A DNA stretch of 64,000 nucleotides, from positions 62,001 to 126,000 of the forward strand of contig CAWIOX010000027.1 of the NCBI GenBank assembly GCA_963837775.1. The letters are read 5' to 3'. The notes beneath the pieces were generated by a model, which was given only the letters and a program-made list of their open reading frames with translations, was not told the origin of the DNA and did not search any database. Positions 47,306 to 56,020 of the stretch are shown here, piece after piece (position 1 is the stretch's first letter; every line of letters begins with the position of its first letter). The DNA is from CAWIOX01 sp963837775 (lineage in GTDB: Bacteria > Pseudomonadota > Gammaproteobacteria > Burkholderiales > Burkholderiaceae_D). The position numbers and the translations under genes were made by a program.

Positions 47306-48406
47306 CTATGCCTTTATGCGTGCTTGTTGCACCAGTGTCAGCAAGGCTTGCATCAACGCTTGCGTATCCTCGACCAGGGTCAGGTTGGCGCGCTTGGCGA
47401 TCGGTGCGCTTTCATCCAGGTTGACCGCAATTACATGACGGCAATCCTTGATCCCCTGCAAATGCTGGACCGCGCCTGAAATGCCGAGCGCCAGATAGGC
47501 GCTGGCCTGGACCGTCTTGCCGGTGGCGCCGATTTGCTTGGCGCGCACGAAACGCCCGTCATCGACCGCCACCCGCGAGGCGCCGGTGGCGGCGCCCAGC
47601 GCCTGCGCCAGCGCCGCAAAGGTGTCCATGTCGCGCATGCCGTTGCCGCCGGACAGGATGAAATCCGCTTCTTCCAGCGCGATCTGATCCGGGCTGCTGG
47701 CTTCCATGCCGAGATCGCGCACGCCTTCGGCCGGCAGGGCGGCCAATGCGGGCACCGCATCGACTTCCCCGCGCCCGACGAAAGGCAGCGTGGCGTCGGC
47801 CGCATGACGCGTCAGCAAGATAATTTCGGGCAATGCGCAGCGCGCATATTTTCCGCCGGGCACGATGCGGCAAGCGCTGTCGGCGCTCAGTTCCACCACG
47901 TCGGTGGCGATGGTGCGCTTGGTGCGCGCCGCCAGCCGGCGCCCCAGATCGGCATCGGCATTGCGGTCGGGCATGAAAATATGCTGCGGCTGATACTTCG
48001 CGACCAGTTCCTGCGCCAGCGACAGCGCCAGTTCCGGCAGGAAGTGCGCGGCATCCGCCTGCGGCAGATTGATCACGATGTCGGCCCCGTAGCCGCCACA
48101 TCTTCGGCGGTGCCGCCCAGCACCGCGACCACGATCGCGGTCTGCGCATCGGCCAGGATCGCCGCCGCGGCGATCGCCTGGCGTGCATGTTCGTCCAGCG
48201 CACCGCGCTCGCTATGCAACAGCACCAGCAGGTGGCGAGTCGCGGCTTGCGTGCTGCGCACGCCCTTTTGCTTGCGCCGCATGCTGGGATGTGAGCAAAT
48301 CGCGCGAACCCTCCTCGTTGCCGAGGATGATGCGCTTGAGTCCGCTGGCTGCAATCACATAGGGGCGGCGCGGATTGACGCGCCGCAGTTGGGCCTGATG
48401 TTCCAT
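47306..48406 (-). CDS. etfA: Electron transfer flavoprotein alpha subunit (two frameshifts)
   Basis: FAD-carrying alpha subunit, about 366 residues, accepting electrons from DgcA/DgcB. The C-terminal FAD domain is clear: SGGNGMRDMDTFAALAQAL, RFVRAKQIGATGKTV and LGISGAVQHLQGIKDC. The first frameshift is an extra base in 48286-48288 before SMRRKQKGVRS; the second is a lost base in the C-run 48085-48088, before ADIVINLPQADA. It begins immediately after dgcB (no gap). N-terminal MEHQAQLRRVNPRRPYV matches this ETF subgroup. Confidence 0.87.
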
Positions 48407-50291
48407 TTAATCTCCCAGACGCTGGGCAACCAGCTCAGCCAATTCCATCACTTCCGGACGCTCGCCGACCACGCCTTCGAGCATCGCGGTGCAGTTCGGG
48501 CACGCGACCGCCACCGTCTTCGGCACCAATCGAACGCGCATCGGCAATCCGGATATCCGGAATCCGCGTGGTGCCGGGGATGTCGGTAAATGGCGCGCCG
48601 CCACCGCCGCCGCAGCAACGGCCGCGCTCGCGCGAACGCTCCATTTCCTGCACGGTGATATTCAGTGCACGCAACACTTCGCGCGGCGCTTCGATCTCGC
48701 CGTTATAGCGTCCCAGGTAGCACGGATCGTGGTAAGTCAGCGGCGTATTGCTGGAAGCCAGATGCGGCATGTCCTTCAGGCGGATCCGTTTTTCCTTGAA
48801 CAGTTGCGCCAGCAAGCCGCTGTGATGCCAGACATCGAATTGGCCGCCGAGCGCCGGATATTCATTCTTCAGGCAATGGAAGACATGCGGATCGGGCGTC
48901 ACGATGTGCTTGAACTTGAGGCGACGCAGCAGCGCGATATTGCCGTTTGCCAGTTTCTGGAAAGTCGCTTCATCGCCCAGACGGCGCGCCAGATCGCCGC
49001 TGTCCATTTCGGCTTCGCCCAGCACCGCAAACTTGACGCCGGCGTGCTGCAGCACCTTGACCAGCGCCCGCAATGCACGCTGATAACGCATGTCGAATGC
49101 GCCCTCGCCCGCGATCAGCAACCAGTCGGTCTCTTGCCCGGCACTCAGAGTCGGCACATTCAGATCGATCGCCCAGTGGTAACGCACCGCCTTCGGAAAG
49201 CCGCCGACGGTATCGGTATGGCGCAGATTCTCCAGCGCCTGCGCGCCCTTGCCCGGCACCACGCCCTGCACCATGGTCTGTTCGCGGCGGATGTCGACCA
49301 CTGCATCGACATGCTCGATCAGCATCGGGCATTCCTGCACGCAGGCGCGGCAGGTGGTGCAGGACCAGATCGTGTCGGCGTCGATCAGGCCCGGCACGAT
49401 CGCCAGTTGCGGCGCGCCGCCATGCTGGCCGACCGGCTTGCCCGGATAAGGGGTGCCGGCATACGCGGCATCGCTCTTGCCGGCCAGGCCGACCACCAGA
49501 TCCTGGATCAGTTTCTTCGGGTTCAGCGGCTGCCCGGCCGCCAGCGCCGGACAGGCGGCTTCGCACTTGCCGCACTGCACGCAGGCATCGAACGACAGCA
49601 GGCGGTTCCACGCGAAATCGGCCGGTTTGGCCACGCCGTAATCGGCCTTGCTCAAATCCAGCAGGCGCAGATCGGTCGAGCGCTTGCCCTCGAAACGTGC
49701 CGGACGCGGATGAAACGCCAGATGCAGCAAGCCGGCCACCGCATGCTTCATCGGGCCGCCCAGACCGATGCCGAACACCAGTTCGGCGCTGCCGACCAGC
49801 AGCAGCGCGATCACGATCAGCGCCGGAGCCTGCCCGCCGGACGGTGCAAACCAGGCAGCCAGACCGGCGCCGCAGGCAAACGCGGCCAGCGTGAATGGCA
49901 GGCGCATCCACGGACCGCGCGACAAACGGGTCGGCGGCGCGCGCCGGCGCCACGCCATCAGCGCAGAGCCGACCAGCATCAAGGCGGATGCGGCCAGCAG
50001 CACCCGATCCAGCAGCGGCGAATACAGCGCCAGTCCGTAATTGATCGCGATCACCAGGATCGCCAGCACGCCGCCGCCGGCCACCGCCACATGGGTGCGC
50101 GCAATGAAAGGCTCGCGCGCGACCACATGGTGCAGATCGACAAAGTAGCGCTTCGGAATCGCCAGCAGGCCGCTCCACGCGACTACCGGTGCGGAGCGGC
50201 CGTTGCGCCACAGACGCGCGCGCTGCGCCAGGCCCAGCAACAGCATCGCAAACGCGCACCAGAATGAAATCGTTAGTAGCATGGGCAACAT
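48407..50291 (-). CDS. dgcB: Dimethylglycine demethylase subunit DgcB (frameshifted at C-terminus)
   Basis: Membrane-anchored iron-sulfur subunit of about 627 residues. The N-terminus (from MLPMLLTISFWCAFAMLLL) has several membrane spans to about residue 200. Then come two 4Fe-4S motifs, CVQCGKCEAACPA and CTTCRACVQECPMLIEH, and two CCG-type domains (HDPCYLGRYNG, GRCCGGGGGAPF). One extra base near 48518-48521 shifts the frame; repaired, the end reads KTVAVACPNCTAMLEG. It starts one base after the dgcA stop. It likely passes electrons from dimethylglycine oxidation to the quinone pool or ETF. Confidence 0.92.
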
Positions 50292-50292
50292 G

Positions 50293-52353
50293 TCAGAAGT
50301 CCTTGCACAAACGCAGCGAATCGTAAATGGCGCCGTGGATATTGTGCATCGACACGCAATCGCCGACCCGGAACAACAGGAACTGCCCGCTTTCCAATGT
50401 CTGCGCCAGGCTCGGTTGCGGCTGCGACGCAAACAGCGTGTGGATGTCGGTTTCGCCCAGGTTGGCCGAGCGCTCCTTCAGCTCCCAGTACAGGCCGTCG
50501 TTGGGAACAATCCCGTTCTCGATCACGACCTGATCGACTTCGCGCTCTTCCTGCTCTTCGGTGTATTCATTGCGCAATACCGCGATCAGCTTGTCGCCTT
50601 CGCGCGCCACGCTGTCGAGCCAGTAGTTGGGCGTCATCACCACGCCCTGCGCATACATGCGGCGATAGAAGATCGGGAAAGTGGTGCCGCCGACATCGTC
50701 GGCCACCTTGACATCGGGCGTGACGATTTCGACCACGTTGCCGCGGCTGGCGATGAAGTCGGCCACGCCGGCACCGGCCTGGGTGCTGACGCCGTCGTAC
50801 ACCAGCACGTTCTTGCCCGGCGCCACTTTGCCGGACAGGATGTCCCAGCTGCTGACCGCCAGCCCGTCCTTCACGCCCCAGTGCGGGTTGTCGCCGCTAT
50901 GGCTGCTGCCGCCGGTGGCCAGCACCACGATGTCGGGCTGTTCCGCCAGAATCGCAGCCGCATCGGCCGCCACGCCCAGGCGCCGCTCGACGCCCAGACG
51001 TTTGGTTTCCATGTCGAACCAGCGCACGATGCCGGCCATCTGCTCGCGCTGCGGCGCCTTGGCCGCCAGCATGATCTGGCCGCCGACCTGCTCGCTCTTT
51101 TCAAACAGCACCACGTCGTGGCCGCGCTCGCGCGCCACCCGTGCCGCTTCCAGTCCGGCCGGGCCGGCGCCGACCACCACCACCTTGCGCTTCTTGCCCT
51201 GGGTTTTTTCGATCACGTGCGGCATGGTCGCTTCGCGGCTGGTGGCGGCGTTTTGCACGCACAGCACATCCAGCCCGTTGTACTGGCGATCGATGCAATA
51301 GTTGGCGCCGACGCATTGCTTGATCTGGTCTTCGCGGCCGTCGCGGATTTTCATCACCAGATACGGGTCCGCCATGTGGGCGCGCGTCATGCCGACCAGG
51401 TCGCACATGCCGTTGGCCAGAATCCGTTCCGCCTGCACCGGGTCGCGGATGCTCTGCGCATGCATCACCGGCAGCGTCAGCACCGATTTGATGCCCGCTG
51501 CCAGATGCACGAAAGGCTCCGGCGGCAAGGCCATCGGCGGCATGCAGTTGACCAGCGTGTTATGGGTGTCGGCGCCGGAACCGATGATGCTGATGAAGTC
51601 GATCAGGCCGGTCTGCTCCATCGCCACTGCGATTTCCTTGAACATGTCGTGACTCAGGCCGTCTTCATGGAATTCGTCGCCGCACATGCGCAGGCCGACG
51701 CAGAAATCAGGCCCGACCGCGGCCCGCACCGCGGTCAGCACTTCGACCCCGAAGCGCATGCGGTTTTTCAGGCTGCCGCCGTATTCATCGGTGCGCTTGT
51801 TGGTGCGCGGGCTCCAGAACTGATCGATCAGATGCTGATGCGCGGCGGAAATCTCGACGCCGTCCATGCCGGCCGCTTTGACGCGCCTGGCGGCGTCGGC
51901 AAAGTCCTGCACGATGCGGCGGATTTCATGCAGCTCGATGGTTTTGGCATTGCCGCGATGCACCGGTTCGCGCACGCCGGACGGCGTGACCAGATGCGGC
52001 CAGTGTTCGCCGTGATAATTCGAGCGGCGTCCCATGTGGGTGGCCTGGATCATGATCTTCGCGCCATGCTTGTGCATGGTTGCCGCCAGCCGCGCCAGCG
52101 GCTCGATCACGCGGTCGTGGCTCAGGTCGACCGATTTCCACCAGCCTTGCGGGCTGTCGATGGAGACCGAACTGGAACCGCCGCAGATCGCCAGGCCCAG
52201 CCCGCCCTTGGCTTTTTCTTCGTAATAGCGGATGTAGCGATCACCCGGCAAACCGTTCTCGGCATAGACCTCGGCATGCGCGGTGCTGATGATGCGATTG
52301 CGGATCGTCAGCTTGTTGATGGTAATCGGCGCAAACAAATTTGGATAGCGCAT
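50293..52353 (-). CDS. dgcA: Dimethylglycine demethylase flavoprotein subunit DgcA
   Basis: Flavoenzyme of 686 residues related to trimethylamine dehydrogenase and 2,4-dienoyl-CoA reductase; it oxidises dimethylglycine to sarcosine and formaldehyde. The N-terminal FMN barrel starts NLFAPITINKLTIRNRI and includes AAHQHLIDQFWSPRTNKRTD; the C-terminal FAD/NAD domain has VVVGAGPAGLEAARVA. The cluster-binding segment reads CVGANYC then C eleven residues on, with Ala where the second cysteine of the CxxCxxC form is expected. AGAGG precedes the ATG. Frame uninterrupted. Confidence 0.94.
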   Translation of the reverse strand: MRYPNLFAPITINKLTIRNRIISTAHAEVYAENGLPGDRYIRYYEEKAKGGLGLAICGGSSSVSIDSPQGWWKSVDLSHDRVIEPLARLAATMHKHGAKIMIQATHMGRRSNYHGEHWPHLVTPSGVREPVHRGNAKTIELHEIRRIVQDFADAARRVKAAGMDGVEISAAHQHLIDQFWSPRTNKRTDEYGGSLKNRMRFGVEVLTAVRAAVGPDFCVGLRMCGDEFHEDGLSHDMFKEIAVAMEQTGLIDFISIIGSGADTHNTLVNCMPPMALPPEPFVHLAAGIKSVLTLPVMHAQSIRDPVQAERILANGMCDLVGMTRAHMADPYLVMKIRDGREDQIKQCVGANYCIDRQYNGLDVLCVQNAATSREATMPHVIEKTQGKKRKVVVVGAGPAGLEAARVARERGHDVVLFEKSEQVGGQIMLAAKAPQREQMAGIVRWFDMETKRLGVERRLGVAADAAAILAEQPDIVVLATGGSSHSGDNPHWGVKDGLAVSSWDILSGKVAPGKNVLVYDGVSTQAGAGVADFIASRGNVVEIVTPDVKVADDVGGTTFPIFYRRMYAQGVVMTPNYWLDSVAREGDKLIAVLRNEYTEEQEEREVDQVVIENGIVPNDGLYWELKERSANLGETDIHTLFASQPQPSLAQTLESGQFLLFRVGDCVSMHNIHGAIYDSLRLCKDF

Positions 52354-52378
52354 GCCAACCTCTTAGTTATTTGGAGAG

Positions 52379-52909
52379 TTATTTGGATTCAACGATGGGG
52401 GCGACAGTGAATACGCAGTGCGCATGGCCTTCGGCCGCACATTGCGTTTCGCTGCTGAATGTCTTGTAACTGCGGCCGGTGTCGTGCCCGACCCAGTCCA
52501 TCGCGCCGGAGAACCAGCCGGCAAACATGTAGCACAGCTTGTCCGTGGCATCCGGCTGCGCCAGCACGAACGACGAATGCTGCAGCGAGATGCTGGCGTG
52601 GCCGCTCTCGGCATCGACCGACTCGAACGCGAACAGGCCCCAGCCGCGCTGCGACAGCCGTTTCAGATAGTGCTCGTACACCGCCAGGCCGGACAGGCCG
52701 TGGGTCGCGGCTTCCTTTTCGCACCAGAAATAGGCCGATTTGTAGCCGGCGTCGTACAACTGCTGCGCGTAGCGCTCGCGCCCCAGCGCTTCTTCGATCG
52801 CAATGTGGTTATTGGTGAAGAAATGGCGCGGCACATACAGCATCGGCAGGCCGTCGGTGCTCCAGACGCCGGTTTCTTCATTCACTTCGATGGGCAATTG
52901 CGGTTTCAT
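52379..52909 (-). CDS. DUF5943 / V4R-like protein of betaine clusters
   Basis: Protein of 176 residues encoded 25 bases upstream of dgcA. It resembles 4-vinyl-reductase-type (V4R) small-molecule domains, with MLYVPRHFFTNNHIAIEE at the start and FAGWFSGAMDWVGHDTG and CAAEGHAHCVFTVAPI at the end, where two cysteines and histidines could bind a metal or ligand. A homologue of unknown function accompanies dgcA in Pseudomonas (recognised by position). Its role may be as sensor, chaperone or accessory for the demethylase; none is shown. Confidence 0.78.
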   Translation of the reverse strand: MKPQLPIEVNEETGVWSTDGLPMLYVPRHFFTNNHIAIEEALGRERYAQQLYDAGYKSAYFWCEKEAATHGLSGLAVYEHYLKRLSQRGWGLFAFESVDAESGHASISLQHSSFVLAQPDATDKLCYMFAGWFSGAMDWVGHDTGRSYKTFSSETQCAAEGHAHCVFTVAPIVESK

Positions 52910-53198
52910 GATCGGTTTTCCATTTCAGTAATCGGTAATCTCGGATACGGCAGGGCGTTATCCAGCAGGCTAAAAACCATGTCCGTATCGGCTTGAATCT
53001 TCAAACGCTGACTGCTTGATTTGCATAGCCAATATAAATCTCCCGCAATAAAGACATAAGCAGAGAGCGACACATATCATTCTTAAATCGACATGGTTCG
53101 GCCGCACCGTGTCGCGATGAAGCTAGCAGGTGCTGGAGTCGCAATGTTCTTGTGGTAATTGGATGTTTATCTGCGGTTTTCCGACATCGGCACCGGCG

Positions 53199-53375
53199 CC
53201 GTAGGGTGCGCCACGCGCACCGGCACGCCAACAACCACAGCAAGGGCGGATGATCCCCGGTGCGCATGGCGCCCTTGCAGGGCGCACACATGCTTTCAAG
53301 CCTGTGTCGTTTCGTAGGCGAATGGCACGCCATTCGAAACCCCTACTACACCCCTACGAAACAACGCAGGCTACG
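53199..53375 (+). repeat. Interspersed palindromic repeat, copy 2 (expanded)
   Basis: Contains CGTAGGGTGCGCC, then GGATGATCCCCGGTGCGC, ATGGCGCCC, and the terminal CTACGAAACAACGCAGGCTAC-like segment shared with 20091-20152, here interrupted by about 60 bases that carry a further inverted repeat (TTTCGTAGGCGAATGG / CCATTCGAAA). Confidence 0.55.
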
Positions 53376-53398
53376 CTTGCTGCATTTCGAGATTATTG

Positions 53399-53470
53399 AG
53401 GGGTATGCGACAAAATGATGGCGTTCCCGCACAGTTTCATTGGCGTTTCAAAAATACCGCAGGGAGTATA
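53399..53470 (-). repeat. Interspersed ~75-bp intergenic element, copy 6 (inverted)
   Basis: On the minus strand: TATACTCCCTGCGGTATTTT, ACGCCAATGAAACTGTGCGG, then GTCGCATACCCC. It lies on the 3' side of the dipeptidase gene. Confidence 0.65.
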
Positions 53471-53617
53471 TTTTTGGCCTTACAGAAGCCAGAATGCCGG
53501 AACAGGCGATGCGCGGAAGGGAAAATATCTGATGTGGCACTGCGGCCCGGCCTCTTTGAGGCCGAACCGCAGGTGCTGCGTGACAGCGCACGATGCTTAT
53601 GCAACTACAAGATCAGC

Positions 53618-54589
53618 TTATGCGTTCCATACCTCGCCGAACACGCGCACCCAGTTTTCGCCCATCACCTTGCGGATGCGGGTTTCCGACCAGCCGGCTT
53701 TTTCCATCGCCGCGGTCAGGTTCGGGAATTCGCCGATGGTGCGGATGCCGAGCGGGTTCAGGATGGTGCCGAATTTGGTCAGCTGGCGATAACGGCCCTT
53801 GTCGTGCGTGATCCAGTCGAAGAAGCCCTTGTCGTAGCCTTGCGTGAAGTCGGTGCCGATGCCGATGCAATCCTCGCCGACCAGATTGCTCACGTAGTCG
53901 ATCGCCTCGATGTAATCGTCGACGGTGGCTTCGATCCCGCGCTTCAGGAACGGCGGGAACATCGTGACGCCGATGAAGCCGCCGTGGTCGGCGATGAAGC
54001 GCAGCTGCTCGTCGCTCTTGTTGCGCGGATGCTCCTTCAGGCCGGACGGCAGGCAGTGCGAATAGCAGACCGGCTTTTTCGAAGCCAGAATCGCTTCCTG
54101 CGAAGTGTTGCCGCCGACGTGGGACAGGTCGACCATGATGCCGACCCGGTTCATTTCTTCGATCGCTTCGCGCCCGAAGCCGGACAGGCCGCCATCGCGC
54201 TCGTAGCAGCCGGTGCCGATCAGGTTTTGCGTGTTGTAGCACAGCTGCACCACGCGCACGCCCATGTCGGCATAGGCTTCGATGTAGCCGAGGTTGTCTT
54301 CGAACGCATGCGCGTTCTGGAAGCCGAGGATGATGCCGGTCTTGCCGTTCTTCTTCGCGTCCGCGATGTCTTGCGTGCTGCGCACCAGCGTGACCAGGTC
54401 GCTGTTGTCGCGGATCAGCTTTTTCATGTCGGCGATATTGGCGACCGTATCGGCGAAGCCTTCCCACACCGACACCGTGCAGTTGGCGGCAGACAGGCCG
54501 CCGCGGCGCATGTCTTCGAACAGCGCGCGGTCCCATTTGGCGATGATCAGGCCGTCGATGATGATGGAATTGTCATGCAGTGTGCTCAT
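53618..54589 (-). CDS. M19-family membrane dipeptidase homologue
   Basis: TIM-barrel protein of 323 residues of the renal dipeptidase family, with GGAG before the ATG. Family motifs include LGFQNAHAFEDN, GIMVDLSHVGGN, VCYSHCLPSGL and GEDCIGIGTDFTQG. The usual N-terminal zinc motif HxD is not present: DGLIIAKWD is found where DGHxD is expected. A homologue occupies the same position in the Pseudomonas betaine cluster. Either a non-peptidase hydrolase or an altered metal site is likely; true substrate unknown. Confidence 0.85.
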   Translation of the reverse strand: MSTLHDNSIIIDGLIIAKWDRALFEDMRRGGLSAANCTVSVWEGFADTVANIADMKKLIRDNSDLVTLVRSTQDIADAKKNGKTGIILGFQNAHAFEDNLGYIEAYADMGVRVVQLCYNTQNLIGTGCYERDGGLSGFGREAIEEMNRVGIMVDLSHVGGNTSQEAILASKKPVCYSHCLPSGLKEHPRNKSDEQLRFIADHGGFIGVTMFPPFLKRGIEATVDDYIEAIDYVSNLVGEDCIGIGTDFTQGYDKGFFDWITHDKGRYRQLTKFGTILNPLGIRTIGEFPNLTAAMEKAGWSETRIRKVMGENWVRVFGEVWNA

Positions 54590-54610
54590 GTGTGCTCCTG
54601 ACTGAGTGGT

Positions 54611-55879
54611 TCAATAGATCGGGAAACGGGCGCACAGCGCCGACACTTCGGCCCGCACCCGCTGTTCGGTGGCCGCATCGCCTTCGGCGTTTTCACGCAA
54701 GCCGTTCAGCACTTCCAGGATCAGGCTGCCGATGCGCTCGAATTCCGCCACGCCGAAGCCGCGCGTGGTGCCGGCCGATGTGCCCAGGCGCACGCCGGAA
54801 GTGATGGTCGGCTTTTCATCGTCGAACGGGATGCCGTTCTTGTTGCAGGTGAAGCCGGCCCGTTCCAGCGCATGCTCGGTGGCATTGCCCTTCAGCCCCA
54901 TCGGCCGCAGGTCGACCAGCAGCAGATGGTTGTCGGTGCCGCCGGTGACCAGGTCGACCCCGCCCGCCTTCAATACCGCGCCCAGCGCCTTCGCGTTGGC
55001 GACCACTTGCTCGATGTAGGTCTTGAAGCCCGGTTGCAGCGCTTCGCCGAACGCGACTGCCTTGCCGGCGATCACGTGCATCAGCGGGCCGCCCTGCAGG
55101 CCGGGAAATACCGCCGAATTGATCTTCTTGGCGATCTCTTCGTCATTGGTCAGGATGATCCCGCCGCGCGGGCCGCGCAGGGTTTTATGGGTGGTCGAGG
55201 TGGTCACGTGCGCGTGCGGCACCGGGCTGGCATGCACGCCGGCGGCCACCAGGCCGGCGATGTGCGCCATGTCGACCATCAGATAGGCGCCGACCGCATC
55301 GGCGATCGCGCGGAAACGGGCCCAGTCCAGTTCGCGCGGGTAAGCGGAGAAGCCGGCGATGATCATCTTCGGCTTGTGTTCCTGCGCCAGCCGTTCGACT
55401 TCGTCGTAATCGACCAGGCTGTCTTCGCGCCGCACCCCGTATTGCACCGCCTTGAACCATTTGCCCGACAGCGCCGGCTTGGCGCCGTGGGTCAGGTGGC
55501 CGCCGGCCGACAAGGCCATGCCGAGGATGGTGTCGCCCGGCTGCAGCAGCGCCAGCATCACCGCGCCATTGGCCTGCGCGCCCGAATGCGGCTGCACGTT
55601 GGCAAAAGCGGCGCCGAACAGCTGCTTGACGCGCTCCAGCGCCAGCGTCTCGATCACGTCGACCTGCTCGCAACCGCCGTAATAGCGCTTGCCCGGATAG
55701 CCTTCCGCGTACTTGTTGGTCAGCACCGAGCCTTGCGCCTGCAGCACCGCCTTCGACACGATGTTTTCCGATGCGATCATTTCGATCTGGTCGCGCTGGC
55801 GCAGCAGTTCGCCGCTGATGCCGGCCATGACCTGGGGATCGTTTTCCGACAATGGGCCGCTAAAAAAGGAATTATTCAA
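54611..55879 (-). CDS. glyA: Serine hydroxymethyltransferase
   Basis: PLP enzyme of 422 residues interconverting glycine plus methylene-tetrahydrofolate and serine. The start is a TTG at 55877-55879 with GGAG upstream. The PLP lysine is about K232 in TTHKTLRGPRGG; SENIVSKAVLQAQGS and NKYAEGYPGKRYYGG are conserved. Here it would use the glycine and the one-carbon unit released by sarcosine oxidase. It is probably the pathway-specific copy, with a housekeeping copy elsewhere. Confidence 0.96.
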   Translation of the reverse strand: MNNSFFSGPLSENDPQVMAGISGELLRQRDQIEMIASENIVSKAVLQAQGSVLTNKYAEGYPGKRYYGGCEQVDVIETLALERVKQLFGAAFANVQPHSGAQANGAVMLALLQPGDTILGMALSAGGHLTHGAKPALSGKWFKAVQYGVRREDSLVDYDEVERLAQEHKPKMIIAGFSAYPRELDWARFRAIADAVGAYLMVDMAHIAGLVAAGVHASPVPHAHVTTSTTHKTLRGPRGGIILTNDEEIAKKINSAVFPGLQGGPLMHVIAGKAVAFGEALQPGFKTYIEQVVANAKALGAVLKAGGVDLVTGGTDNHLLLVDLRPMGLKGNATEHALERAGFTCNKNGIPFDDEKPTITSGVRLGTSAGTTRGFGVAEFERIGSLILEVLNGLRENAEGDAATEQRVRAEVSALCARFPIY

Positions 55880-55915
55880 GATCGATTCTCCGTGAGTGAG
55901 GGTTATTTCTTAATT

Positions 55916-55990
55916 AATATACTGGGTGGTGCATATTTGTAATGCCAATGAATACCTGCGGGAACTGCCATGTTTATCGGCATACTCCCC
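55916..55990 (+). repeat. Interspersed ~75-bp intergenic element, copy 7
   Basis: ATATACTGGGTGGTGCATAT, AATGCCAATGAATACCTGCG, TGTTTATCGGCATACTCC. It lies in the 141-base gap between sdaA and glyA. Confidence 0.7.
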
Positions 55991-56020
55991 ATAAAAATCA
56001 TTTATTTTTAACTGTTCCGG

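Larger units (their letters stand above)
52910..53617. other. Repeat-bearing gap between DUF5943 gene and dipeptidase
   Basis: 708 bases without a convincing gene. The promoter of the DUF5943-dgcA-dgcB group should lie near 52915-53100. The remainder holds the GGTGCGC palindromic repeat region (53199-53375) and one ~75-bp element (53399-53470). Confidence 0.5.

Noticed and set aside
46519..48406. Programmed frameshifting as an explanation of the split etfA and etfB.
   Set aside because: The breaks lack slippery heptamers and occur at the same rate in unrelated genes throughout the window.
53001..53333. A 110-codon frame in the gap before the dipeptidase.
   Set aside because: It lies across interspersed repeats and has unusual composition.
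55880..56020. A possible glycine riboswitch upstream of glyA.
   Set aside because: The gap is only 141 bases and mostly filled by an interspersed repeat element; no tandem aptamer-like structure was visible.
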